Origin: Gammaproteobacteria bacterium | GTDB lineage: Bacteria; Gemmatimonadota; Gemmatimonadetes; Longimicrobiales; Gaopeijiaceae | Reading direction: 5' to 3' | Assembly (NCBI GenBank): GCA_009843625.1 | Contig: VYDD01000041.1 | Coordinates: 1-6,487 of the forward strand | Length of the DNA stretch: 6,487 nt | In this document: one piece after another, positions 1 through 5,541 of the stretch | How positions within the stretch are numbered: the stretch's first letter is position 1 | Layout of the letters: each line of letters starts with the position of its first letter | Notes under the pieces: generated by a model | Databases searched by the model: none | What the model saw: the letters and a program-made list of their open reading frames with translations, nothing else | Told to the model about the DNA's origin: nothing | Translations under genes and position numbers: made by a program

Positions 1-745
1 GGTCCACGGGCGTGCGCGCGACCTGGCCGGGCGGGGGGATCTCCACCGGAATCGAGGCCAAAAGGCGGTCCTCCTCCAGCACCTCGATGCGGGCGGCGGT
101 ACCCGGGGCGGCCTCGCCGAACACGGTGACCTCGGCGACAAAGGGTGTCCCCCGTTCGACGCGCGCGGGTGGGGCGAAGTCGGCCACTCCCGCATTCGTC
201 ACAGCCGCGCCCACCACCTCAAGGCGGGCCTGCAGCCCGGGCACCACCGGAAGGCCGCCGAAGTCGGCATCGGTCAGGCGCCCGTCGCTCACCACCGTGA
301 CCGCGCGCGCGCCCGACTCGGCCGCCGCGCGCAGCGCCGGGAGGAGGCGGGAGGAGGTGGCCGTGGGCGCGCGCGCGTCCAGCTGGTCGGCCGTGCTCGC
401 CGCCACGGCATCCCCGAAGACCAGGATCCGGCCTCCCCCGCTCGCGAGTCGCCGCGCTTCCTCGACCGCGTCCGCCCACGCCGTCTCCCCGCCGGGAGGG
501 CCGGCCGCCATGCTCAGGGAGCCGTCCAGCAGCACCACGGCGCCCTGGCCGACGCCGTCACCCGCGCCGGCAGGCAGGCGGGGATTCCAGATGAGCAGCG
601 CCACGAGGCAGATCGCCAGCGCTCTTGCAAGGGCCAGCCAGCGCCGGCCCGCCACCGGCAGTTCCCGGCGATGGTAGACCCAGAGGGAGAAGCCGCACGC
701 CCCCACCAGCAGGAGGGGCAGGACGATCCAGGAAAGCAGGCTCAC
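1..745 (-). CDS. Membrane-anchored VWA-domain protein, BatA-like (3' part outside window)
   Basis: Reading the minus strand from GTG at 745 gives 248 residues with no stop before the window edge, so the C-terminus is missing. Residues about 2-24 and 36-53 are two hydrophobic helices joined by a short basic loop (HRRELP...GRR), the N-terminal layout of BatA-like membrane proteins. A VWA-like fold follows: residues 70-78 end in DGSLS, which fits the MIDAS metal site pattern DxSxS (D74, S76, S78), and VVSDGRLTD at 151-159 supplies the later MIDAS aspartate (D154). Where a MIDAS threonine is expected, before LLPALRAA, the residues are T-S-S. Residues about 178-248 look like a beta-sandwich (VERGTPFVAEVTVFG). 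It probably sits in the inner membrane; its partner and role are unknown. GGAAGA lies directly against the GTG, so a CTG at 739, 6 nt from that motif, is a possible alternative start. The gene lies 31 nt after the M23 gene and is probably co-transcribed. Moderately sure of the family, not of the function. Confidence 0.75.
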   Translation of the reverse strand, partial: MSLLSWIVLPLLLVGACGFSLWVYHRRELPVAGRRWLALARALAICLVALLIWNPRLPAGAGDGVGQGAVVLLDGSLSMAAGPPGGETAWADAVEEARRLASGGGRILVFGDAVAASTADQLDARAPTATSSRLLPALRAAAESGARAVTVVSDGRLTDADFGGLPVVPGLQARLEVVGAAVTNAGVADFAPPARVERGTPFVAEVTVFGEAAPGTAARIEVLEEDRLLASIPVEIPPPGQVARTPVD

Positions 746-751
746 TCTTCC
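746..751 (-). promoter_or_regulatory. Shine-Dalgarno-like GGAAGA before the VWA gene
   Basis: On the minus strand GGAAGA immediately precedes the GTG at 745, with no spacer. It would be correctly spaced (6 nt) for the in-frame CTG at 739. It lies 3 nt after the hairpin at 755-770. The start of the VWA gene is therefore uncertain by two codons. Confidence 0.4.
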
Positions 752-754
752 GAC

Positions 755-770
755 CCGGCGCAGGCGCCGG
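755..770 (-). other. GC-rich hairpin in the M23-VWA intergenic gap
   Basis: A perfect inverted repeat: CCGGCGC at 755-761 and GCGCCGG at 764-770, separated by 2 nt (realistically a 6-bp stem with a 4-nt loop). In the transcript an A-U pair and a U-G wobble (772/753 and 771/754) can extend the stem. It begins 6 nt after the M23 stop codon and ends 3 nt before the Shine-Dalgarno-like motif of the VWA gene. No U-tract follows, so it is not a canonical intrinsic terminator. It could hinder ribosome access, mark an RNA processing point or protect a 3' end; the sequence alone does not decide. Confidence 0.6.
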
Positions 771-776
771 ATTGGG

Positions 777-2117
777 TCACTGGTCGTCCTGGGGCTCTGC
801 CCCGCCCTCGGTTTCTTCCGCGACTACGGAAGCGCCAGGCAAGGCCCTGCCCGGCAGGAACGCCGGGCTGGCGAGAAGCGCGCTGCCCTCGGCAAGCTGC
901 TCCTCCCACAGGGGCCACATCGCGTCCGGAATGGGATCTCCCGGAGGGGTGCGGATGTCCAGGGGATCCTCGACCCGGCCGTTCCGGCGCAACTCGTAGT
1001 GGAGATGCGGTCCGGTTGCCAGCCCCGTCATCCCTACGTACCCGATCGTCTGGCCCTGCCTCACCCGCGCTCCCGCCGCCACGCCGGGGCCGAAGCCGCT
1101 CAGGTGCGCGTAGCGTGTCACGAAGCCGCTGGTGTGCCGGATCTCCACCAGGTTGCCGTAGCTGCCGCGCCAGCCGCGGTGGGTGACCACGCCGCCGGCG
1201 GTCGCCATGACCGGAACGCCGACGTCGGCGGCGTAGTCGACGCCGTTGTGGGCCCGCCAGGTCCGCAGCACGGGGTGGAAGCGGGCGCTCTGCACGCGCG
1301 AAGAGATCCGGCGGTACTCCAGCGGCTTGAGGAGAAACTGCCGCTGCACCGACCTCCCCTCGGGATCGTAATAGGCCCCCTCGCCGTCTCCCGAGGCATC
1401 GAACCAGAACGCCCGAAAAGGGGTTTCCCGGTTGACGAACTCCGCAGCGACGATGCGTCCGTTGCCTCTCATGGATCCGTCGGGGCGGACGGCGCGCTCC
1501 AGGACGACGCGGTAGGAATCGCCCGGCTGAACCTGCCGGTGGAAGTCCACCTCCCACTGGAAGATCCTGTCGAGACCGTCCAGGAGTTTGGCCCGGTCGC
1601 CGGACGGCATGAACTGCAGCGACGGGCTTCCCATCACGGCCATCCAGAGACTCGAGCGGATGCTCCCCTCGAAGAAGACCGTGTCGGTCACAACCGGGGT
1701 TCGCATCATGCGCGAGGTCCAGCCGTCCGCGGCCCGGTCCAGGTACATGATCGAGTCCGGGCCGAGCCCCACTTCCACCGCCGCCAACACACCGTCGCGG
1801 CGGTCTCTCCAGTAGGTTACCGGTGTGCCCGCAACAAGGCGGCGAGGATTGGCTCGCTCGCCGAAGGCCTCCAGCAGGTCGACCCGGTCATTGGTCGAGA
1901 GGGAGGCGGCGAGGAAGAGCGAGCCCAGCGTCTGGCCGCGCCGCAGACTGACCTGCTCGGCCACTTGCGGGGGCGCGGCCGCGCCGGAGGCCAGGGTTCC
2001 GGCATCGTAGGTCACGGACCTGCCGGAGGCGAGCCATGCAGTCGCCCCCAGCCCCACGACCCCCGACACGATGGCCGCCGCCATCGCGACCCTTCGATTC
2101 CCCGCCACGCGCATCAT
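777..2117 (-). CDS. Membrane-anchored LytM/M23 family peptidoglycan endopeptidase
   Basis: A probable zinc endopeptidase that cuts peptide cross-links in peptidoglycan on the periplasmic side. With ATG at 2117 it has 446 residues. A signal-anchor helix spans residues about 10-30. An OapA/LysM-like segment follows (VSLRRGQTLGSLF, about 57-110), then a Csd3-like second N-terminal domain (about 150-240, including WEVDFHRQVQPGDSYRVVLE). The LytM domain is about 265-385 and all metal and catalytic residues are present: HNGVD (H290, D294), YAHL (H338) and HLH (H371, H373). A Pro/Glu-rich tail of about 55 residues ends the protein. The order resembles MepM/ShyA-type D,D-endopeptidases. The frame stays open up to a TTG at 2210 that would overlap the ftsZ stop by 11 nt and add 31 Gly-rich residues; I prefer the ATG at 2117 because GGAGG lies 10 nt upstream and the helix then begins near the N-terminus. 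Sure of the family; substrate bond and link to division are inferred. Confidence 0.92.
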   Translation of the reverse strand: MMRVAGNRRVAMAAAIVSGVVGLGATAWLASGRSVTYDAGTLASGAAAPPQVAEQVSLRRGQTLGSLFLAASLSTNDRVDLLEAFGERANPRRLVAGTPVTYWRDRRDGVLAAVEVGLGPDSIMYLDRAADGWTSRMMRTPVVTDTVFFEGSIRSSLWMAVMGSPSLQFMPSGDRAKLLDGLDRIFQWEVDFHRQVQPGDSYRVVLERAVRPDGSMRGNGRIVAAEFVNRETPFRAFWFDASGDGEGAYYDPEGRSVQRQFLLKPLEYRRISSRVQSARFHPVLRTWRAHNGVDYAADVGVPVMATAGGVVTHRGWRGSYGNLVEIRHTSGFVTRYAHLSGFGPGVAAGARVRQGQTIGYVGMTGLATGPHLHYELRRNGRVEDPLDIRTPPGDPIPDAMWPLWEEQLAEGSALLASPAFLPGRALPGASVVAEETEGGAEPQDDQ

Positions 2118-2127
2118 CCCGCTGCTG

Positions 2128-2132
2128 CCTCC
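2128..2132 (-). promoter_or_regulatory. Ribosome binding site supporting the M23 start at 2117
   Basis: GGAGG on the minus strand, 10 nt before ATG 2117 and 13 nt before the adjacent ATG 2114. No comparable motif stands before the TTG at 2210, which favours the shorter protein. The spacing is slightly long, so this is suggestive only. Confidence 0.4.
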
Positions 2133-2199
2133 ACCACGCCCGGCGCCATGCCCGTCCGGCGTCTGCGTGGACGTGCCCCGATCCGCTCCTCCCACAACC

Positions 2200-3462
2200 T
2201 CACCGGGCAAGCGTCACGAAGGTCGGCAGGTCGAGGATATCGACCGGGCCGCGAACGATGACGCGCTGGCGCTTCCGGGGCTGCACCGGCGTGGGGGTAC
2301 TGGGAGTCTTGTTCATGCTCGCCGAACTTCTGCCTGTGACTGCCGCCGCCTGCCGTGCGGCCGCCCGCGCCGGCCGCGGGGACGGGATCGGCGACGGTCT
2401 CCGGTCCAATCCGGAGGGGGCACCGTTGCTCGCCATCTCCGGCCGCAGGGCGCCGGGTTTTTCGGATCCGTTGCCGAACCCCGTGGCTATCACCGTGACC
2501 CTCACGCCCTGCTGCAGCTTGGGATCGTGGACCGCGCCGAAGATGATCTCGGCATCGTTGCCGGCCTCTTCCTGAATGATACTAGAGATCCTGGTCACGT
2601 CGTCAATGGCGAGATCCATTCCGCCCGTGATGTTGATCAGCACCCCGTGGGCGCCCTTGAGGGACACGTCGCCCAGAAGCGGCGAGGAGATGGCCTTGCG
2701 GGCCGCTTCCTCGGCCCTGTGTTCCCCTTCCCCGAAACCGGACCCCATGAGGGCTCCGCCGCCGCAGGCCATTACCGTGCGCACATCGGCGAAGTCGACG
2801 TTGACCTCGCCGGCGACCCGGATGAGGTCGCTGATGCCCTGGGTGGCGTGCAGGAGAATCTCGTCGGCCTTCTTCAGGGCGTCCTGGAAGCTGGTTCCCT
2901 TGCCGACCACGGTCATGATGCGGTCGTTGGGGACGACGATCACCGTGTCCACCGCCTTGCGCAGCTCCTCGAGGCCCTGCTCGGCCTGGCGGAGGCGTTT
3001 CCTGCCCTCGAACGAGAAAGGTCGGGTGACGATGCCGATGGTGAGCGCACCCATTTCCTTGGCGAAGCGGCCGATGATGGGAGCGGCTCCGGTCCCCGTC
3101 CCGCCGCCCATGCCGGCGGTGATGAAGACCAGGTCGGCGCCCTGAATCGCCCGGGTCACCTCCTCGGCGTTCTCGTGGATGGCCTGGCGCCCGATTTCGG
3201 GACGAGCCCCCGCGCCGAGGCCGCGCGTCAGCTTCTTCCCGATCTGGATGCAGATCGACGCCCTCGACTGGCGCAGCGCCTGGGCATCCGTGTTCGCGGC
3301 GATGAGCTCCACGCCCAGGAGGTTCTCATCGACCATCCGGTTGACCGCGTTGCCGCCGGCGCCACCGCAACCCACCACCTTCATGCAGGCGCTGGGGGTC
3401 TCGCTTTCGTCGAAGACGAACGTCGGGCCTGTCTTCTTCTCGTCGTAGTCGATGATCGTCAT
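2200..3462 (-). CDS. ftsZ: Cell division protein FtsZ (tubulin-like GTPase)
   Basis: FtsZ polymerises in a GTP-dependent way into the Z ring that recruits the divisome. The 420-residue protein has a short variable N-terminus (1-26), then the nucleotide-binding loop GCGGAGGNAVNRM (31-43), the tubulin signature GGGTGTG (119-125), the base-contacting region around VVPNDR (176-181) and the T7 synergy loop NVDFADVRTVM (221-231), whose aspartates D223 and D226 complete the GTPase site of the next subunit. The globular part ends near residue 330 with TVIATGFG. A Pro/Arg/Ala/Ser-rich linker (about 331-394) leads to a basic patch (RKRQR) and the conserved C-terminal peptide DILDLPTF (408-415), the docking site for FtsA and other partners, with five further residues. 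ATG 3462 is chosen because an AAGGAAGGAG purine stretch lies just before it and the protein then has normal length; the frame upstream (to 3612) codes for non-FtsZ sequence running over the spacer and into ftsA. Confidence 0.98.
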   Translation of the reverse strand: MTIIDYDEKKTGPTFVFDESETPSACMKVVGCGGAGGNAVNRMVDENLLGVELIAANTDAQALRQSRASICIQIGKKLTRGLGAGARPEIGRQAIHENAEEVTRAIQGADLVFITAGMGGGTGTGAAPIIGRFAKEMGALTIGIVTRPFSFEGRKRLRQAEQGLEELRKAVDTVIVVPNDRIMTVVGKGTSFQDALKKADEILLHATQGISDLIRVAGEVNVDFADVRTVMACGGGALMGSGFGEGEHRAEEAARKAISSPLLGDVSLKGAHGVLINITGGMDLAIDDVTRISSIIQEEAGNDAEIIFGAVHDPKLQQGVRVTVIATGFGNGSEKPGALRPEMASNGAPSGLDRRPSPIPSPRPARAAARQAAAVTGRSSASMNKTPSTPTPVQPRKRQRVIVRGPVDILDLPTFVTLAR

Positions 3463-3465
3463 TGT

Positions 3466-3475
3466 CTCCTTCCTT
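3466..3475 (-). promoter_or_regulatory. ftsZ ribosome binding site
   Basis: The minus strand reads AAGGAAGGAG ending 3 nt before ATG 3462. The distal AAGGA gives 8-nt spacing and the proximal AGGAG gives 3 nt. This double purine motif is the strongest ribosome binding site in the window, which fits the need for far more FtsZ than FtsA (known in other bacteria; inferred here). Confidence 0.65.
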
Positions 3476-3509
3476 GCTGGATGGATGTCTTCCCATTCCC
3501 GTGCTTGCG

Positions 3510-3540
3510 CCGGGCGCAGGACGAAACGTCCGCCGCCCGG
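3510..3540 (-). other. Long GC-rich hairpin in the ftsA-ftsZ spacer
   Basis: A symmetrical 31-nt structure within the 91-nt spacer (3463-3553). The outer arms CCGGGCG (3510-3516) and CGCCCGG (3534-3540) pair perfectly over 7 bp. A 2x2 internal mismatch follows, then an inner 5-bp stem GGACG (3519-3523) with CGTCC (3527-3531) closes a 3-nt loop. In RNA the loop is UUU. It starts 13 nt after the ftsA stop and ends 47 nt before the ftsZ ATG. No U-tract follows, so a classical terminator is unlikely. Possible roles are mRNA processing or stabilisation of a separate ftsZ transcript, partial attenuation, or translational insulation from ftsA. The rest of the spacer shows no clear promoter boxes. 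Confidence 0.65.
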
Positions 3541-3553
3541 TCCCGCTGTGTGC

Positions 3554-4783
3554 TCAGAAAAACTCCTTGAGCCAGGCACCAACCCTTCCGACCATTCCAG
3601 GGGTGTGGGCAAGCGCCCCCTGCCCCGTCTTGGCGAAGCGGTCGGCTCCGTATTGCGCCACTCCGACGACCGTGGAGAGCCGAGAGCGGTTCATCGAGTC
3701 GGCCAACCCGCTTACGCCTGCGCCGGGGGTGCCGACGCGAACCGGCGTCCCCAGCATCCTCTGCACCAACTCGCCGATACCGTCGAGGGCGGCAACGCCG
3801 CCGGTGAGGACGACTCCCGTCCCCAGCGGGGCGATCAGCTCCCGCGCATTCAGCTCCCGCTGACACCAGGCGACGATCGCCGTCAGCCGGTTCTCGAGGG
3901 CGTCCGCGACCGTGGCCCGGCCGATGCGACGAGGCCTCGAAGGCGTGGGCCCGGGGATTTCGATCATGTCCCTGGATCCCACGAGTTCGGCCAGGGCGCA
4001 ACCGTGGTTCTCCAGCACCCGGCGCGCCTCTTCGTGCTGTATGTGAAGATGCTGGACCAGATCCCAGGTCAGTGCGACGCCCCCGGTCGGCAGCATGTCC
4101 GTGTAGTAGGGCCTTCCGTCGACGAAAATCGCCATCTGGCTGGTGGCCCCGCCCAGATCCAGCACCGCGACTCCGATCTCCCTCTCGTCCTCCCTCAGCA
4201 CGGCGCGGGCGGCGGCCAGGGGCTCCAGGATGAGCTTTTCCACCCGGTAGCCTGCCCGGGAGACGGCGCTGCGGATGTTGTTCGCGATCGCGGAGGCTCC
4301 GGTAACCAGGTAGACCTCCGACTCCAGGCGCGTGCCCGGCATGCCGACCGGATGCAGAATCCCGGAGTTGTTGTCGACCGTGTAGTTCTGCGGAACCGTG
4401 TGCAGCAGCTCGCGGTCATGGGGCAGCGCAACGGCACGCGCCACCACGTGCAGGCGCACCATGTCGTCGGCCGACACCTCCCTCGAGGAGATGGCGACGA
4501 CGCCGTGCGAGGGGAAGGTCTGCACCTGGTCGCCGCTGATGCCGACATAGACGTTGGAAACGGTGCAGCCCGCCATGAGCTCGGCTTCGCGCACCGCCTT
4601 GGCCACGCGCTCGGTCATCTCCTCGACATCCTGCACGACGTCCCGGTGCACGCCGTTCGTGTGCACCTGCCCGAGACCCAGGACCTCGATCCAGTGGGCC
4701 GGATACTGACCCCTTATCTCCGCGATGACGGCGGTGGTGCGCGTCGCGCCGATATCCAGCCCCGCAACCAGATGAGAAGCCAT
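3554..4783 (-). CDS. ftsA: Cell division protein FtsA (actin-like Z-ring membrane anchor)
   Basis: FtsA is a cytoplasmic ATP-binding actin homologue that binds the FtsZ C-terminal peptide and ties Z filaments to the inner membrane. The protein is 409 residues from ATG 4783. Visible: phosphate-1 loop GLDIGATRTTAVI (8-20); 1C (SHS2) domain about 80-160 starting at VYVGISGDQVQ; phosphate-2 motif VLDLGGATSQMAIF (207-220); adenosine motif GVVLTGGVAALDG (323-335); and a C-terminal amphipathic helix GRVGAWLKEFF (399-409) typical of the membrane-targeting sequence. An in-frame ATG at 4789 overlaps the ftsQ stop as ATGA, but AGGAG would then abut the start; ATG 4783 gives a 6-nt spacing and leaves only 2 nt after ftsQ, so translational coupling to ftsQ is likely. 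Oddity: the segment usually close to GGxxITxD with Asn or Lys is here GGVALTWD (W240). Confidence 0.97.
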   Translation of the reverse strand: MASHLVAGLDIGATRTTAVIAEIRGQYPAHWIEVLGLGQVHTNGVHRDVVQDVEEMTERVAKAVREAELMAGCTVSNVYVGISGDQVQTFPSHGVVAISSREVSADDMVRLHVVARAVALPHDRELLHTVPQNYTVDNNSGILHPVGMPGTRLESEVYLVTGASAIANNIRSAVSRAGYRVEKLILEPLAAARAVLREDEREIGVAVLDLGGATSQMAIFVDGRPYYTDMLPTGGVALTWDLVQHLHIQHEEARRVLENHGCALAELVGSRDMIEIPGPTPSRPRRIGRATVADALENRLTAIVAWCQRELNARELIAPLGTGVVLTGGVAALDGIGELVQRMLGTPVRVGTPGAGVSGLADSMNRSRLSTVVGVAQYGADRFAKTGQGALAHTPGMVGRVGAWLKEFF

Positions 4784-4785
4784 CT

Positions 4786-5541
4786 TCATCTCCTCGCGTT
4801 GCCCGGCTCGCCCGTTGACGCGTGTCGCACGACGACCTGATCGCTGAACCGGAGGTCGGCCACGGTGACCGTTCGTTCCGGGGCCCGCGGGACGGCGTCG
4901 GCCAGAGCCGCAAGCCCTTCGCGCAGACGCCGGACGCTCAGCGGAGGTTGGAAATGGAGCGCCGCCCCGGTTTCCGAGAAGCGGGCCGTCAGAGTGCCCT
5001 GCGGGGTCCAGGCGATTTCCGATACGGAGCGCGCGAAGTCGGGATGAAGCTCGCCCAGACGATGCAACTCCGCCGCCATGGCCTGGATCTGCTGGTGCTC
5101 GGTGACCGTCAGCGAGCCGCCCGGGGGCTCCATGGGACGAAGGATGGGCAGGTCGAGCCGATGCAGGGCGGGGTCGATGGGGAGGTATTCACCGGCGGGA
5201 TCGACGGGATTCAGGGCCGGGGTCGCCACCAGGGCCACCGGCTGGCGCTCCCGGATGACGATCTCCGCGGTGTCGCCGGGCAGGGACCTGACCGTGGCCT
5301 CCTCGATCAACCGGTGTGTGCGCAGGCGTCCCTCCAGAGACCGTGCTCCCCCGCGCTCGTCCTCGTAGACCGGAATCCACTGGCGGATCTCCTCGGCGTC
5401 GAGATAGCGGGCACCCCGCACTTCCACGGCGGAAACGTGGAATCTCGCGAAGTGCGCGAGAATGTCGCGACGGTCGCCCAGGGCGGCCAGCGTGGCGGCC
5501 GCGAGCATCACGGGCACCGTAAACGCGAGCAGCTTACGCAT
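4786..5541 (-). CDS. ftsQ: Cell division protein FtsQ (POTRA-domain divisome protein)
   Basis: FtsQ is a bitopic inner-membrane protein that in the divisome links FtsK-side and FtsB/FtsL-side partners and helps control septal wall synthesis. The 251-residue protein has a very short cytoplasmic start (MRK), a transmembrane helix about 4-21, and a POTRA domain about 33-105 (FHVSAVEVRGARYLDAEEI ... RSLPGDTAEIVIRERQPVAL). The FtsQ-specific beta domain follows, with the typical D-x-x-G-x-x-L-P-I-D pattern (114-123), LPIL at 131-134 and DLRFSDQVVVR near the C-terminus (229-239). The ATG at 5541 is supported by GGAGG 5 nt upstream. The start lies inside the last codons of murC (8-nt overlap) and the stop abuts ftsA. 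The cytoplasmic tail is much shorter than the about 24 residues of the E. coli protein. Sequence identity to well-known FtsQ is low, as usual, so the call rests on domain order plus context. Confidence 0.93.
   Translation of the reverse strand: MRKLLAFTVPVMLAAATLAALGDRRDILAHFARFHVSAVEVRGARYLDAEEIRQWIPVYEDERGGARSLEGRLRTHRLIEEATVRSLPGDTAEIVIRERQPVALVATPALNPVDPAGEYLPIDPALHRLDLPILRPMEPPGGSLTVTEHQQIQAMAAELHRLGELHPDFARSVSEIAWTPQGTLTARFSETGAALHFQPPLSVRRLREGLAALADAVPRAPERTVTVADLRFSDQVVVRHASTGEPGNARR
4790..4794 (-). promoter_or_regulatory. ftsA ribosome binding site deciding the start
   Basis: AGGAG on the minus strand lies inside the last ftsQ codons. It is 6 nt before ATG 4783 but 0 nt before ATG 4789, so the second ATG is the more likely ftsA start. 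Confidence 0.6.

Noticed and set aside
742..1557. Minus-strand open frame (271 codons) in another frame of the M23 gene
   Set aside because: An Arg/Gly/Pro-rich alternative frame inside a conserved catalytic domain; no independent evidence.
999..2261. Long plus-strand open frame (420 codons) opposite the M23 gene
   Set aside because: It is rich in His, Arg, Gly and Pro with no domain pattern, and lies opposite a gene with clear LytM motifs. It is a high-GC shadow.
3510..3540. ftsA-ftsZ hairpin as a Rho-independent terminator
   Set aside because: No U-tract follows the stem, and complete termination here would cut ftsZ off from the operon unless a promoter exists, which I cannot see.
2071..3570. 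Long plus-strand open frame (499 codons) opposite ftsZ
   Set aside because: The opposite strand encodes unmistakable FtsZ; the translation shows no recognisable family and no ribosome binding site was noted.
4786..4789. ATGA stop/start overlap as the ftsQ-ftsA junction
   Set aside because: The ATG at 4789 has AGGAG directly against it; the second in-frame ATG at 4783 is properly spaced. The overlap remains possible but is less likely.
3452..4840. Long plus-strand open frame (462 codons) opposite ftsA
   Set aside because: It mirrors the codon bias of ftsA and has no motif; a shadow of the GC-rich third positions.
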